From assembly GCA_922989275.2 (NCBI GenBank), contig OV277870.1:60909079-60973078 (forward strand): a DNA stretch of 64,000 nt, read 5' to 3'. Positions 23,521 through 34,539 of this stretch are shown here, in pieces. Made by a program: the position numbers and the translations under genes. Origin of the DNA: Gari tellinella. Taxonomy: Eukaryota; Mollusca; Bivalvia; Cardiida; Psammobiidae. Numbering within the stretch: the first letter of the stretch is position 1; every line of letters starts with the position of its first letter. The notes under the pieces were generated by a model. That model saw nothing but the letters and a program-made list of their open reading frames with translations. It had not been told where the DNA came from and ran no database searches.

Positions 23521-23722
23521 TACCGTCGAAACTCGATACTTGGAACTCGCGTTCGTTCAAAAATACCCGTACTTCAAAGTTAAAACGTGGCTTAGCCACG
23601 TTTAAACTTTGAAATACGGGTATATTCGACTTACGCGAGACCGAGTTCTCGACATAAGACTTATGAAATATTGGTAAGGCCGATTTAAGCGAGTTCAAAG
23701 TATCGGGTTTCGACTTTAGTTT
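23521..23722 (-). mobile_element. F7 MITE
   Basis: Palindrome ATACCCGTACTTCAAAGTTA / mirror around ACGTGGCTTAGCCACGT; outer TCGAAACTCGATACTTGGAA / mirror mutated. Confidence 0.75.
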
Positions 23723-23934
23723 CAGTCGAACATATCCATATTTCACAATGAAACGTGGTAAAGGTCTTTTGAATGTCTATGATACGAAACTGCATGATGC
23801 TTAGCAAAGATATATAGACCTTGAATGCAGTGATCGGCTCCATGTCTGTATCTTCATATAACAGGTTGTTTGATGGTACCGTCTTCCAAATCGAAAAAGG
23901 GTATTGTAAATAAAACAACCATTGCAAACAAAGA

Positions 23935-24050
23935 CAGGTGATAGTTAAAAGCAAAATTATCGTTTAACTAAAAGATCCTTAAGTTGTAATCTGTTTTACG
24001 TTCCCCTTGTATTAGCAGCCACTCGCCTAAAACACACATTACTAAATAGA
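23935..24050 (+). mobile_element. F5 MITE remnant
   Basis: GACAGGTGATAGTTAAAAGC and decayed core; weak. Confidence 0.3.
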
Positions 24051-24220
24051 GGATCTTACATGAGTGCTCATTAATTATCATTTTTAATAAACGAGTTGAC
24101 TAAAATAATAATATTTTGATTATTAAAAAAGTCCTAAAGGGAACGTAATAACTCACAAGAGTTACTGAATGTTGAAAGAGTTAAATATATTTACATTATA
24201 GTAATTTAAATGTGGCCTAC

Positions 24221-24451
24221 CAGATAATCATCAACGGCAACGTGATCTTAAGGAGGTGCAACCTTCTGAACAGTATGAAAACGGAATACTTCTTTGCTGG
24301 TGATGCGCTCTTGTCGCTAGATACCATATCACGCATGCGCTGGAAGTCAGGTGCCGGATGTTTGTTCCATTTAGAAATTCGCGTTACCAGTGCTTCAGCT
24401 TGGTTGTACTTGTTCTGTGTTAAATACCACCTGAAGCTCTCAGGGACGTAA
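24221..24451 (-). CDS. Paralogue B exon 5 (cytosolic loop)
   Basis: 231 nt: YVPESFRWYLTQNKYNQAEA, then ARISK-like charged helix and FRRLHLLKITLPLMII. Acceptor CATAG/TTACG, donor CTG/GTAGGC. Confidence 0.92.
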
Positions 24452-25689
24452 CTATGAGATAAAACAAAACACATATTCCACGACAGATATAAGAGAAATA
24501 CCTATAAAGACATGTACTAATGATCAATGGCATAATCGTCGAATTCAGCAATCCTTGGTTTTCAGTAAGACCTCATCGGATAGATAATAATAGTAATCAT
24601 CTTTCATCTTGACTGATTCACCTACAATAAAACTCCAAACAAGGGGGTCATGCTTATCTGGAAATCATCCTGGGCGGGTAATTTTTGTACTTACGGGAAA
24701 TAATTTGTTCAAATTTGACAGAGAAGCTGTGGATTACTGGATTATACTTTGTGACTTAAGACAAGACTATTTTAGATGTTTTCATTAATTGTAAACGACC
24801 TGTAAGAGCTTGCCATGCCAATTACCAAATTTCTAGTCATATTGGTTTTTAGAACAGACGATGTTTAATGATTTCACTATATAACTCTATTTAAATCTGT
24901 TATCACCAGGACATGGCTGTTTTTAAACACAGTGATAGAATTTCAAACAGAGGACCTGTAGATGATCAATGTTTTCTCACTTAACTATCCCTGTTTTCTA
25001 TAGCTAACAGCGATCGAGATTATCCTTGTCTCCAACATGCGTGAGATCAAATTGATGACGTCACTATATAACGTCATTGTTTATAAGGCGTGATTACTTC
25101 ACTGGGGTTCCAAAAAAGGCCTATTGCTTAAACATCGCCTCCTTACATATCCTATATGTTTGTAGAATATTTAAGTTTAGCGTACTGTGGACTCAGAAAA
25201 TAACAATTTTGAAGATGTTTTTATAAAAAATAAATAAATATTATTTTAGCTCCTTTGACCTAGATTTGTAACAAACCGACGCCAAGTAAACACTCTTAGT
25301 CAAAGGCCTCTTACAGAATCAACATGCTAAATGCCAAACCCTTGACCATATCAGTACAGAGAAGATGATTTCGGACGATTGCACATGTAAATCTATGACA
25401 ACTAGGGAGCAGTCACTGTTGAAAGTTGAGCAATCTTGATATATAAATTGTAGAGGATGCTTTGTGCCAAATATCTAAACTGATGGTACTATGGTTTCAG
25501 AGAAGACGTATTTCATTTTAACAAATCTATTTTAGCTCCTGTGACCTAGACATGACATTGATCCGATCTGTTCAACAATATTAATAAATGATCTCTAGAA
25601 GTATCACTATGCCTAATATCAAAGTTCTTTACATATTAGTTCCAGAAAAGAGATTTTGGAGAATTCACTATAATTATGATGTTAATTTT

Positions 25690-25880
25690 CCTCCGTCGTT
25701 ATTGACGATGAGCAGGACATCTAATTAGTTGGTCGCTGTGTCCGGAATGAGTTGTCAGGCCAATTCTTGCTCTGAAGTGACTGCCAGAGATCGGACACTT
25801 GAAGTCGGTAGTTGTCGCCTGAGAATTGATTGCCATCCTGGTCTTTCGAAACACGTGTTTCCTGGTGCACTTATTACTGG
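25690..25880 (-). pseudogene. LINE-type ORF2 C-terminal tail remnant
   Basis: Minus-strand frame HVFRKTRMAINSQAT, then TTTDFKCPISGSHFRARIGL and TTHSGH before a stop. This resembles the C-terminal C2H2-like knuckle of invertebrate non-LTR retrotransposons (CPxCGRxFRARIGLxSHxRTH), with the second Cys changed to Ser. The upstream part is interrupted by F2 at 25935-26146. Confidence 0.5.
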
Positions 25881-25934
25881 TGCGATGTCATTCCGTGCGC
25901 GTTAAACCCTTTCACTCCAAAAGTTCCGCGAGTG

Positions 25935-26146
25935 TTAGCCCCTTCACCGTTTAAATGTCGTCTGCTCCAGTTTTGTTGTTTGCAAGATCGTTTCAAAGTA
26001 AGATTTAATGTAGCATTACTTAAAACAAACCGATACGAGTGCCAAACAGTTTGGTTCCTGATCAGATGCCGCGTTATGCGGCGTCTGATTAGGATCCAAA
26101 CTGTTTGCAAACGCGCTTTTAAGCGTCATTGAGAGTGAAAGGGTTA
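25935..26146 (-). mobile_element. F2 MITE with H1 core
   Basis: TTAGCCCCTTCACCGTTTAA ... GAGAGTGAAAGGGTTAA; core GATCAGATGCCGCGTTATGC with mirror. Confidence 0.8.
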
Positions 26147-26520
26147 AAGTGGTAGAGAGTTTGTGCACCATCCGAAGATACCCTGAGTCCAGTGGCAAGA
26201 CTTAGTCAATACGGCTGGAAATTATGCTAGATACAGGTGTATGCCGGTTTCTTGACAAAGTTTGACAAGGAACTGCCTACGGGTGTCCGCTAGGAGTTAT
26301 CTCCGATAGCCTTATCCAAATCAGTGGTAAACCACGAGGCACTCTTGGGCCAGATCGCCTCCGAGTCCCTAGGAAGTTGAACCTCGGCCGCAGGGTGCCA
26401 AGTTATCGTGTGCCACGACAAGGGGGTACTATCTAGGGCTTGTTGCTAGAGTCGCGATGTACTGTAAAAGAAAGGCTGACGCACTCGGCAGACAACATAC
26501 ATTTCTGATACCTTAGACGC
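26147..26520 (-). other. Unassigned GC-richer block, possible LINE body
   Basis: Base composition differs from its surroundings and it adjoins the LINE tail across an F2 insertion. I could not find a convincing reverse transcriptase frame. Confidence 0.3.
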
Positions 26521-26809
26521 GTCACAACAAACAGTGGGTTTGGATATTTCACTATATAACTCTATGTTAAACTGTGATTCTTTCTCGGAGTGGGGTCATT
26601 TTCGACAAAAGTGACATGATTTTTACCAATCGTGATAGAAGACCTGTAGATGATACTTTGTGCCAAATGCTTAAATCAGGTTACTGTGGTTTCTGACAAG
26701 AAGCATTTTAAGTTTTTATTGAAATGGTCTATTTTAAGATCCAGTGACCTAGATATGCATTGGACTGGTACACTTTGAACAATTTTAAAAAGACAATTTT
26801 GTAAAACTT

Positions 26810-27020
26810 TAACCTTTTCACCGCCTAAGTCGCCTAAAGTCGAATTTGCAAACTGTTTTGATCCTGATCAGACGCCGCGTAACGCGGCGTCTGATCAGGA
26901 TTTAAATGTTTGACACTCGTTTGGATATTTTTTTTATGTCATACTCTCTTAAATATAACTTTGAAATGATATTGCAGACAACAATATTGAAGCAGACGAC
27001 ACAATAACGGTGTAGAGGTA
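26810..27020 (+). mobile_element. F2 MITE with H1 core
   Basis: TTAACCTTTTCACCGCCTAA, core CGCGTAACGCG tip, right body ATATTGCAGACAACAATATT. Confidence 0.78.
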
Positions 27021-27177
27021 AAAAAAAAAACAATTTGGCGCCGAAAGGGTTAACCAACTTTTAGTTTTCAAACAGCCTTTATTTTCTACGTTTTATTGCA
27101 CGTTATAACATATTTGTGTTTCTTCTAGTTTAAACGGGAAATAGTTTTGTCTCTCCTTTCTACACCAATGATAATTA

Positions 27178-27539
27178 TACAGCGCTCACTCTTTACAACG
27201 ACACCCAATGGGAGACACATATTGTGTGTGTTGTTCGAAGGGAGTCGTTAAAGAGAGGGAAAATTAAGACATGACTTACATTTGCAAACAGCTTGAATCC
27301 AGATCAGATGCCAGCGTATTCAAGATGGATTCAAGCTGTTTGTCACTCTTCCTTAAATGTATTCTATCGAAATTTCCAGTGATATGTTATTTTGAGAAAA
27401 AACAACAGACTACTATAATAATATTTTAAACAGATGATATTGCAGCAGTAAAAGTGTTGGCCAAAAGTGTCCAGTTTAGGGAATTGCGGCAAGGGTCGTT
27501 GTAATGAGGGAGTCGCCGTTATAGAGAGGGAACACTGTA
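27178..27539 (+). mobile_element. F4 MITE abutting exon-4 donor of paralogue B
   Basis: TACAGCGCTCACTCTTTACA ... AGAGAGGGAACACTGTA. The terminal TA is 5 nt after the exon (GTAAG/TA). The core is half decayed. Confidence 0.85.
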
Positions 27540-27544
27540 CTTAC

Positions 27545-27749
27545 AACCACGCCGTCATAGTGATCAGTGATAGAATCACCGTCGTCAGCGTCAGCTTCTG
27601 CCAGTCTCTCAGCCACCAGGCGAAGAGGACAAATATGCCTGAAAAGGCATTCCATGTGGGGACCCCAGTTATCCATGACCTCCACTCTGACAATGTGTAT
27701 TCTGACATTACGGTGTAACAAATAGCAAGGTAAAACGCACAACCAATTC
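27545..27749 (-). CDS. Paralogue B exon 4 (TM4-TM6)
   Basis: 205 nt: GCAFYLAICYTVMSEYTLSE and FAWWLRDWQKL. Acceptor TTCTAG/GAATTG, donor TGGTT/GTAAG. The sixth donor base is the T of the TA at the end of an F4 element that inserted 5 nt into the intron. Confidence 0.9.
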
Positions 27750-27825
27750 CTAGAAACAAACAAACGTGAAGATAGTCGAATGTCATCTGTTATTGTATAT
27801 GTATATTGTTCACGGACAAATAGGA

Positions 27826-27982
27826 TCTGTCATATGTCGATGTTTAAGGCAAGCTGATCTCAAACGAGTCTAGAATTGAAATGTTATTAAGCGAGCCTTG
27901 GCGAGCTTAATAACTTTTCTATTCTAGACGAGTTTGAGATCAACTTGTCTTAAACATCGACAAGTGACAGATTCTTTTTCTC
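27826..27982. repeat. Long palindrome
   Basis: ATCTGTCATATGTCGATGTT ... TTATTAAGCGAGCC / GGCGAGCTTAATAA and mirror; arms near 75 bp. Confidence 0.75.
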
Positions 27983-28121
27983 ACAAAACCCGGTGACGTC
28001 GATAGTAACGTTAAAGTAACGTCATCAAAGTGATCTCGCACATGTTGGAGACAAGGATATTTGTGATCGCTGTTCGCTATAGAAAACAGGGTCTATAGCG
28101 TTTGTCCATTCAGCAACATAA

Positions 28122-28332
28122 TTAACCGTTTCGCTCTCAATGACACTTAAAAGCGCGTTTGCAAACAGTTTGGATCCTGATCAGACGCCGCATAACGCGG
28201 CGTCTGATCAGGGTCCAGGCTGTTTAATATTCTTTTTGAAATATCTTTAGTCATACTGCATTACATTTAACTTTGAAACGATATTGCAGGCAACACTATT
28301 GAAGCAGACGATAATGAAACGGTGAAGGGGTA
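28122..28332 (+). mobile_element. F2 MITE with H1 core
   Basis: TTAACCGTTTCGCTCTCAAT ... GGTGAAGGGGTAA; core GATCAGACGCCGCATAACGC and mirror. Confidence 0.83.
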
Positions 28333-28517
28333 AACATATTACGATAAATTTATAATGAAATAACAATCAGTGTCGATCTTGAATAGATGCGGCGTTTCAT
28401 TAGATCATCCACTGTTTACTTATGTCTGTTTTAGCAAACACTTGGATTAAATTATTAATTTATGGATAACCTCTCAACGACCTTATGAGTTGCTGTAGAA
28501 CCGGAATGGAAAACATA

Positions 28518-28718
28518 TACAGTCGAACTTCGATTTCTCGAACTCGGTTAATTTGAACATACCCGTATTTCAAAGTTAAAACGTGGCTTAGCCACGTTTT
28601 AACTTTGATATATGGGTATGTTCGACTAAACCGAGCATGAAAAATTGCATTTCTTGTGTCGAATTATTGGGTGAATAGTTCGAGTTAAGCGAGTTCGTGA
28701 TATCGAAGTTCGACTGTA
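28518..28718 (+). mobile_element. F7 MITE, full-length
   Basis: TACAGTCGAACTTCGATTTC ... TATCGAAGTTCGACTGTA; central ACGTGGCTTAGCCACGT. Confidence 0.87.
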
Positions 28719-29414
28719 ATATGATAGCTAGCAGTCGTCAAACGCTAACACTTGTGTTTACAGATGCGAATCGGTAGTCTTGCCCGCATAAACAAACTTT
28801 ACGCAAAAGAGTAAAATGTAGATAGACGTGTTTTAGATATTATCAAAATAGTTTTGATTTTGAACAGATGCGAGGCTAAGTACAATCTAGACATTCCTAG
28901 AAATAAAACAGGATTTTAGAAAAAGAATGATATTTACCTACCTTCTGTTTAACTTACTTGAAGAAAATACTATGTTGATATCTAAACGAGGATTGGGCAG
29001 AGTTGTGTATTTCCAACAACTCTCTATGCCAGGTATACTCATTATAAATCATTTTAGACGTGGCTGCGATTGTTTTAAAAGTTTTGATTGGTCGGCTTTG
29101 AGCAGAATGATCTTGTCTAACCAATCGAAGGTTTTAGAACGATCTCACGTTAAGGTTTAGGTATTTCAACATCGGCATAAGCGGAAAACAGTATGGGTCC
29201 TAAACAAGGCTCCAGAAAAGAGGGAGTCAACTTAACAAATCCAACATTTTCTCACTAATACAGCACCATAGGGTTTAAAGCAGAAATAAAGGTTTTAGGT
29301 TTTGAAATACTCCCCTTATCTGGAGCCCTGGTCCTAAAGCAATGACTAATTCGGATCAATACTGTGTGTAAATGACTGAATTTAGTTGATTGTTTAAACA
29401 AATAAGTTGTTTAC
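28719..29414. other. Intron 3 of paralogue B, unassigned part
   Basis: No transposon ends recognised; a small inverted pair GTTTTGATTGGTCGGCTTTG / TTGGTTAGAC-like lies at about 29080-29130. Confidence 0.4.
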
Positions 29415-29631
29415 CAATAAAAAACCTGGACACGGCTACAACAGTCCACGTGGTGGCAAAGTATGAGACGAGATGGAATATAAACAATAGGACCATGGAG
29501 GAGAACATTGGGACCTTCCGTCCAAACATGTCAGAGAGCTGGCCAGACAATAGACTACCCACACACATTCCCGCCATTTGAAGTGACATTATGGTGGCTG
29601 TTACTCATGAGTCTCCACAGATCAGATCAAA
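29415..29631 (-). CDS. Paralogue B exon 3 with in-frame TGA
   Basis: 217 nt. Reads FDLICGDS, stop, VTATIMSLQMAG, then GQLSDMFGRKVPM. The stop TGA (29607-29605) replaces the TGG of copies A and C. Acceptor GGACAG/TTTGAT and donor ATTG/GTAAAC are both intact, and the rest of the exon is well conserved, so the lesion looks young. Confidence 0.88.
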
Positions 29632-29649
29632 CTGTCCAATCAAAATAAC

Positions 29650-29808
29650 ATACATTCGAACTTAGTTCGAACTATCCGATTTGTCGACACATGGATTGCA
29701 TTATTTCATGGTCGGTTAAGTCGAACATGCCCATATTTTTAACGTTTTAACTTTGAAATACGGGTATGTTCGACCTAACCGAGTTCGAGATATCGAAGTC
29801 CGACTGTA
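29650..29808 (-). mobile_element. F7 MITE, one arm damaged
   Basis: Right arm complete (GATATCGAAGTCCGACTGTA). The left arm and centre (ACGTGGCTTAG) are deleted. Confidence 0.7.
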
Positions 29809-30260
29809 CATTAAAATTGAAAATCGTATTTAACCGCATTAATCCGTTGTGCTTTAAAAACGAGTATAGGCTTTAGTGATGTGTACACTCGTCGTTTACA
29901 AGCAGTGTACCTGCGAAGAATATACGTGTCACCTGCAAACAGTGTAGACCAAGATAGTTCGATTCCTAAAGAAGCACTCCGATAAGGAACTACATTCATT
30001 GTCAATTTGCAATACATGTACATGTAAATTGTATATCAGCTTTAAATATTCAAGTACTTTATTGAAACTCGAATAGTCCATTTGAAGTTTTAAGGGTGAA
30101 TTACATATCTTCTAGTGGCTCGTAAATGCGTAATTTACAAACACCGTCTGTCGTTTTCTCTTATACAATAACAGTGTAGTGCTCCTACAAATACTTTTTG
30201 AGCTGGGTCCGAGATGGTTATTACTTGGCAAGTTACTTCAAATCGTACCATTAAAAGTAG

Positions 30261-30529
30261 TACAGCGCTCCCTCTCTACAACGACACCCAATGGGAGACA
30301 AACATTGCGTTCGTTGTTCGGAGGGAGTCGTTATAGGGAGAGAAATTGACTTACATTTGCAAACAGCATTATGTAACTTTGAGAAAAAAAGCAAACGACA
30401 ACTATAAGCAGACCATATTGCAGCAGTAAGTGAGTAAGGCATAATTGTATTGTTAAGGGAACATTTGCAAGGGTCGTTGTAAGGAGGGAGTCGTTTTGGG
30501 GAGGGCCGTTGTAGGGAAGGAGCACTGTA
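30261..30529 (+). mobile_element. F4 MITE lacking the H1 core
   Basis: TACAGCGCTCCCTCTCTACA ... GGAAGGAGCACTGTA. GCAAACAGC is followed directly by ATTATGTAACTTTGAG, so the hairpin and about 40 bp after it are gone. The long overlapping frames here are not genes. Confidence 0.83.
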
Positions 30530-30639
30530 TCTGACTACAGCTATAAATGATGAACTATAAACAAGAGTTAATAATAAATACGAAAGACTCAAGCAGGAAA
30601 CGCAACACAAGCAATACACCCACCTCTCAAGCAGAACAC

Positions 30640-30682
30640 ACACACAGTCATACCATAACAAACACACACACGCACCCTAACC
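30640..30682. repeat. CA-rich microsatellite
   Basis: ACACACACAC-type runs interrupted by CAGTCATACC. Confidence 0.7.
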
Positions 30683-30697
30683 CTTCCAACATAAAAG

Positions 30698-30919
30698 TGC
30701 CTTTTTTGCGCATTCAATTTAATCCTCAACTGAAGAAAACAATTCAAATTTATACAATCATGAACCTGTACCTTATAACATATTCTTTGAGCAGATGGGA
30801 AATTAAAACGGGCTGAAAACAAAACAGGATGAGCATTTAGCCGCAGTCTGCTTTACTACCAACCCACTTGTGGTAATCTGTCTTCAAAACCAGAAACTGA
30901 CTGTGGGGTAAATGGTTAA
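30698..30919 (-). mobile_element. F3 MITE, diverged, reverse
   Basis: F3 tail in reverse (TTTAATCCTCAACTGAAGAA), decayed H2 and the end GGGGTAAATGGTTAA. Confidence 0.55.
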
Positions 30920-31159
30920 CTGGAAACTGGAATTGTTCATATGAAGTTTCAAGGGTCCATAAAATTGGCGACTAAGTAACAACAACGCCATATCCTTCAT
31001 TACTTAATTCCATTCCTTAAAAGCATTCTTCGTTACTAATAACCAGCTGTAAGGGGTCACATGTCTTCAAAATTAGAAACAGACTATATCGCAAATGGTT
31101 AATTCATGTACAGAATATGAATAAACTGCAAACGGCATTGGTTTGCTTTCCAAAATTAC

Positions 31160-31539
31160 CTGTGATGTGAGCGTCTTTGTCCCGGCTTCAAACACAAACT
31201 TTGTACACGCCTTTCCTGACGATGTTGTACACTGCTGGTTCCACTCATCATTTGTATCCACAGTACTTCTATTATCATTGCTGAGCGTGGTTACCGTCTC
31301 CGTGTAATTAAACAGAGACGCGTCTGACGAGTTTTGTGCCACGAAATCTTCGACACATTTCCACCTTGGTGTGTAGGCAAATAAGGTAAAGCCCATTAAG
31401 CTGAAGCAGATCACTAACTTCATCAGGTGGATAATGATGACCAGGAGTATCTGGAAGGTACCACATCCTCCAAGCTGGTTAAGTACATCGTCTGGCGTGA
31501 CTTTATCGTTGCTGTTAGCTGACTTGGTTATTAGGTCAC
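31160..31539 (-). CDS. Paralogue B exon 2 (TM1, extracellular loop)
   Basis: 380 nt, phase 1 to 0. Begins GDLITKSANS, then TPDDVLNQLGGCGTFQ, TM1, RWKCVEDF and a loop with NxS/T sites, ending KTLTSQ. Acceptor TTTAG/GTGACC, donor CAG/GTAATT. Confidence 0.9.
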
Positions 31540-31834
31540 CTAAATAAACGAAAACCTCTGTGTTACAAAACCCGAAGGGTACTTGCTTGTATTAATCAAA
31601 ACTCCTAAAGCTCCTAGCAGTAAAGTGTCGTTAACACTAAATACCGTTAACTAACACAATTTATTTGCCGTTAATGAGAGGTGGTCGCAATAGAGAGGTG
31701 GTCATAATAGAAAGATTTTACTGTAGATAATAACTTAACCCATTTCAGATATGTCATATTTTTGTCTTATTTAACCATTTTACCATTATCCTCGATCAAT
31801 TTTGACTTTGCAAACACTTTGAGTCTATTTAACT

Positions 31835-32075
31835 ATTTCCTCCCTGAAACTTTAAATGGACAACTCCAGTTTCAATTTTTGTCAAGTCCATTTCTGACTT
31901 TTAAGAGATGTTTTGTCAATTTTGGCATTACTGACAAACAGTGAAGACCCTGATCAGAGGGCTCCTTTCGGAGCCCTCTGATCTGGGCCTTCGCTGTTTG
32001 CACAGGACAAGTGTACTATTCACATGTACACTGTTTGAAAAGACGCCTATGTGCGGGACTAGGGTTCAAAGGGTT
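31835..32075 (+). mobile_element. F8 element with H1-type hairpin
   Basis: TTTCCTCCCTGAAACTTTAA ... GACTAGGGTTCAAAGGGTTAA. Hairpin CAAACAGTGAAGACCCTGAT with inner GAGGGCTCC matched by GGAGCCCTC. Confidence 0.75.
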
Positions 32076-32191
32076 AAGACCACGGATCCGGTGTCTGATC
32101 TGGCTGAACATTGTTTTGCAATGGACATAATTGTTTTGTCATCAGCGTTTTCATTGGAAACGAATATAGATGGAATCAATTACGAGTTTTT

Positions 32192-32453
32192 CAGTGCTGC
32201 CATAAGTTGATCATAAAAATCCTAAGATTTCAAGTTTTCAATTTTTCAGACGCAAATTTTACAAATTGTACCTTTACTGTAATTCATTTACTGTTTCTTG
32301 TTTTGAAGACAAATGACTGCTTAAAACAGGTTGAAAGTAAAGCAGAATGCGCCTTAAGGCGCATTTTGCTTTACTTTCAGCCTTTTTTAAGCTACGATAT
32401 GCTAGGATAAAAATCCGAATACTTAGGAAAAATCCGGAGAAATGGCAGCCCTG
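32192..32453 (+). mobile_element. F6 element (CAGGGCTGCCAT) with H2 core
   Basis: CAGTGCTGCCATAAGTTGAT ... AAATGGCAGCCCTG. Centre is an F3-type H2 hairpin (GAATGCGCCTTAAGGCGCAT). Confidence 0.75.
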
Positions 32454-32721
32454 GTATTTACTCTAGATAACAATTAACGGACTATTATACGGAAATTGAA
32501 GTTATATTAAAAATCGATCGAACTATCTTTTAAATTGTGTATGGTTTGCCCATCGTTAATATAAACATGAGCATGAATGCCATACATGCCATTTGAAGTT
32601 TCCGTAATACAACTTGCAACAACGGGTTGTCATTTTTTATCACTTGACACTCAAGATACACATTTATTTTGGATGGCCTAAAGTGCTATCTAGGACGTGG
32701 GTTGGAATATAACGTTTTCTG

Positions 32722-32958
32722 TTAACCCATGTGTGCCTAGCGTCCTATAAAGGAGGCATAGGCAAATACTGTAGACCCTGATCAGACGCCGCATAATACT
32801 GCGTCTGATCAGAATCTACGACGTCAGATCAGAGTCTACACTGTTTACAATATAAAACAAAACGAAAATGAAGATTTACACCAGGCACCCCTTACATAAA
32901 AAATGGACTAATCCAATATAAAATCACGGAAGAATCCGCTTGGCGCAATTGCGTTAAT
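32722..32958 (+). mobile_element. F10 element with H1-type core
   Basis: TTAACCCATGTGTGCCTAGC ... GGCGCAATTGCGTTAA; core GTAGACCCTGATCAGACGCC with a duplicated right arm. Ends 7 nt from the exon-1 donor of copy B. Confidence 0.75.
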
Positions 32959-32964
32959 GCTTAC

Positions 32965-33106
32965 CTGTATCTATATCGTAGAGGTCTACACTGTTAGTAG
33001 GTGGTTGTTTAAAGACTACGTAATCATTAGATAGTGTTGTTGTATCCTCACGCACCCCTGTTCCTTTGTTAACGTCAACACTCTTCTCCGTTGCAGAAAC
33101 ACTCAT
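32965..33106 (-). CDS. Paralogue B exon 1
   Basis: 142 nt: MSVSATEKSVDVNKGTG through VDLYDIDT plus one base of Gly. Donor CAG/GTAAGC. An F10 element end lies 7 nt beyond the donor, and an F1 element begins 48 nt upstream of the ATG. Confidence 0.8.
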
Positions 33107-33154
33107 AGTTCACGTGCAGGCGATAATGTTATTCTGATGTCATTCGTGACGTCA

Positions 33155-33405
33155 TACAGTGGAGAAAAGTTATTCGTTTCCAACAAACGCGTTTATGCTA
33201 AAATTATTATTTCCATCACAAACAGTTTGGAGCTTGATCAGACGCCGGGTAACCCGGCGTCTGACCAAGCTCCAATCTGTTTGCCGTCAAGGTTAAAATC
33301 AACTTTGGGAATTGTCAAAAAATTATCATTTTCTTCATTTTTCTGCGATGCGTATGCGTTTCGTTTGCGTTTAAACGGGAAAAAATAACGTTTTCTCCTC
33401 CTGTA
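33155..33405 (-). mobile_element. F1 MITE 48 nt upstream of paralogue B ATG
   Basis: TACAGTGGAGAAAAGTTATT ... CGTTTTCTCCTCCTGTA, in the opposite orientation to the F1 copies before A and C. A TGACGTCA palindrome (33147-33154) abuts its left end. Confidence 0.85.
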
Positions 33406-33424
33406 TAGAAGGAAAGAAGATGTC

Positions 33425-33600
33425 CTATCCTAATGAACGTGTAAACTGCTTAAAACACGTATGTCCGTGGCAAACAGTTTTGAGCCAGATCATACGCCGG
33501 TAACCCGGTGTTTTATTAGGCTCAAAACTGAATGCCATTCTGGTCAGAGTAGACCGTCAACATTGCGCATTGTGTTTTCGTTTAGTTTTGTTTACTGTAA
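33425..33600 (+). mobile_element. F1 MITE, degenerate
   Basis: CAAACAGTTTTGAGCCAGAT / GGCTCAAAACTG hairpin; the termini are gone. Confidence 0.45.
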
Positions 33601-33664
33601 AACAGGTATTTGTCGTGTCATGAATATTTCGCGTAATGCGAGTTTGTATTAATTTGCGACATCA

Positions 33665-33750
33665 TGCAATACTGCTTAAAGTAGGATGAAAGGAAAGCAG
33701 AATGTGCCTTGAGGCACATTCTGCCTTACTTTCAACCTGCTTTAAGAATT
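33665..33750. repeat. H2 hairpin without recognised ends
   Basis: TAAAGTAGGATGAAAGGAAA, inner GAATGTGCCTTGAGGCACAT and mirror, ending TTCAACCTGCTTTAAG. Confidence 0.6.
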
Positions 33751-33823
33751 CACCTATTTACAAAACTAGAGACGCGAGGCGACATATTCGCGCATTAACG
33801 CGTAAATTATATTCTCGCGATTT

Positions 33824-33915
33824 AAACCTTTTCAATGACACCGCGTCTGATCAGGATCCAAAGTGTTCGACACACGTTTCGAAATCTCGCCAGTGATACT
33901 GTCTTAAATCTTACT
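33824..33915 (+). mobile_element. F2 MITE fragment
   Basis: ACCTTTTCAATGACACCGCG and one H1 arm (CGTCTGATCAGGATCCAAAG), with TACTGTCTTAAATCTTACTT from the F2 body. Confidence 0.5.
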
Positions 33916-34112
33916 TTAGTGGTTGAAATTATTTTTTGACCAATGAGAGTTGAGTATTTTTTAACATTTTCGAGGTTTAATTTTTGTAAGTCAGTACTAC
34001 ATGTATCAAACACTAAACAACGACTAAAAAATTTAATCCTACGCATGCGTATTTGGGTTGATTCGCAGGTGTGGCGGTAAGCCTCAAAGAGCCTCAAAGA
34101 GCCTTTGATTAA

Positions 34113-34367
34113 CAGGGCTGCCATAAGTTGACATGAACAATCCTAAGATATCCTAATTTGCAATTTCCAAGTGCAATTTTACAAATCGTACCTTTACCCA
34201 AACGCCTGCTTCTACTTTTGTGGACGCCTGACTACTTAAAGCAGACTGGAAGTAAAGCAATATGCGCCTTAAGGCGCATTCTGCTTAACTTTCAGCCTGT
34301 TTTAAGCTACCATGTACAAGAAAAAAATCCTAAGATTTAGGAAAAATCCGGAGAAATGGCAGCCCTG
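34113..34367 (+). mobile_element. F6 element with H2 core
   Basis: CAGGGCTGCCATAAGTTGAC ... GAGAAATGGCAGCCCTG, flanked by GATTA on both sides. The right arm of the inverted repeat has the unoccupied site (CATCTAATCAAAGGCTC at about 36042-36060). Confidence 0.85.
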
Positions 34368-34539
34368 GATTAGATGACTGAAAAACAGATTGCAAGTGCA
34401 ATGTCGGGTTTGGGAAATCTACAATAAACATAAAAACCCAGAAAAAAACCCAAAACCCCCCAACATTTTTAGTGATAGTGAATGTAGATAACTAGAAAAT
34501 GAGTGTCTTAACAGTAAACTAGCACAGTGCTACTTCTCT

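Larger units (their letters stand above)
15680..33106 (-). pseudogene. SLC22-family organic cation transporter-like, paralogue B (10 exons, one in-frame TGA)
   Basis: Exons join as 33106-32965, 31539-31160, 29631-29415, 27749-27545, 24451-24221, 23412-23278, 21944-21862, 20802-20685, 17163-17091 and 15844-15680: 1749 nt, 582 codons plus TAG. Same exon plan, phases and family motifs as copy A (GQLSDMFGRK, PESFRW, ELYPTVVR). Codon 183 in exon 3 is TGA (29607-29605) where copies A and C have TGG (Trp, in SWVP). No other stop or frameshift is visible. Intron 7 appears to be GC-AG. Alternatives: a segregating null allele, a base error, or UGA recoded by A-to-I editing to UGG. As read, translation would stop before TM2. 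Confidence 0.8.

Noticed and set aside
30251..30667. 138-codon minus-strand frame
   Set aside because: It runs through the F4 element at 30261-30529 and a CA microsatellite; no domain or codon signal.
33147..33154. TGACGTCA as a CRE-type promoter element of paralogue B
   Set aside because: The same octamer occurs in several non-promoter places in the window, so position alone is weak support.
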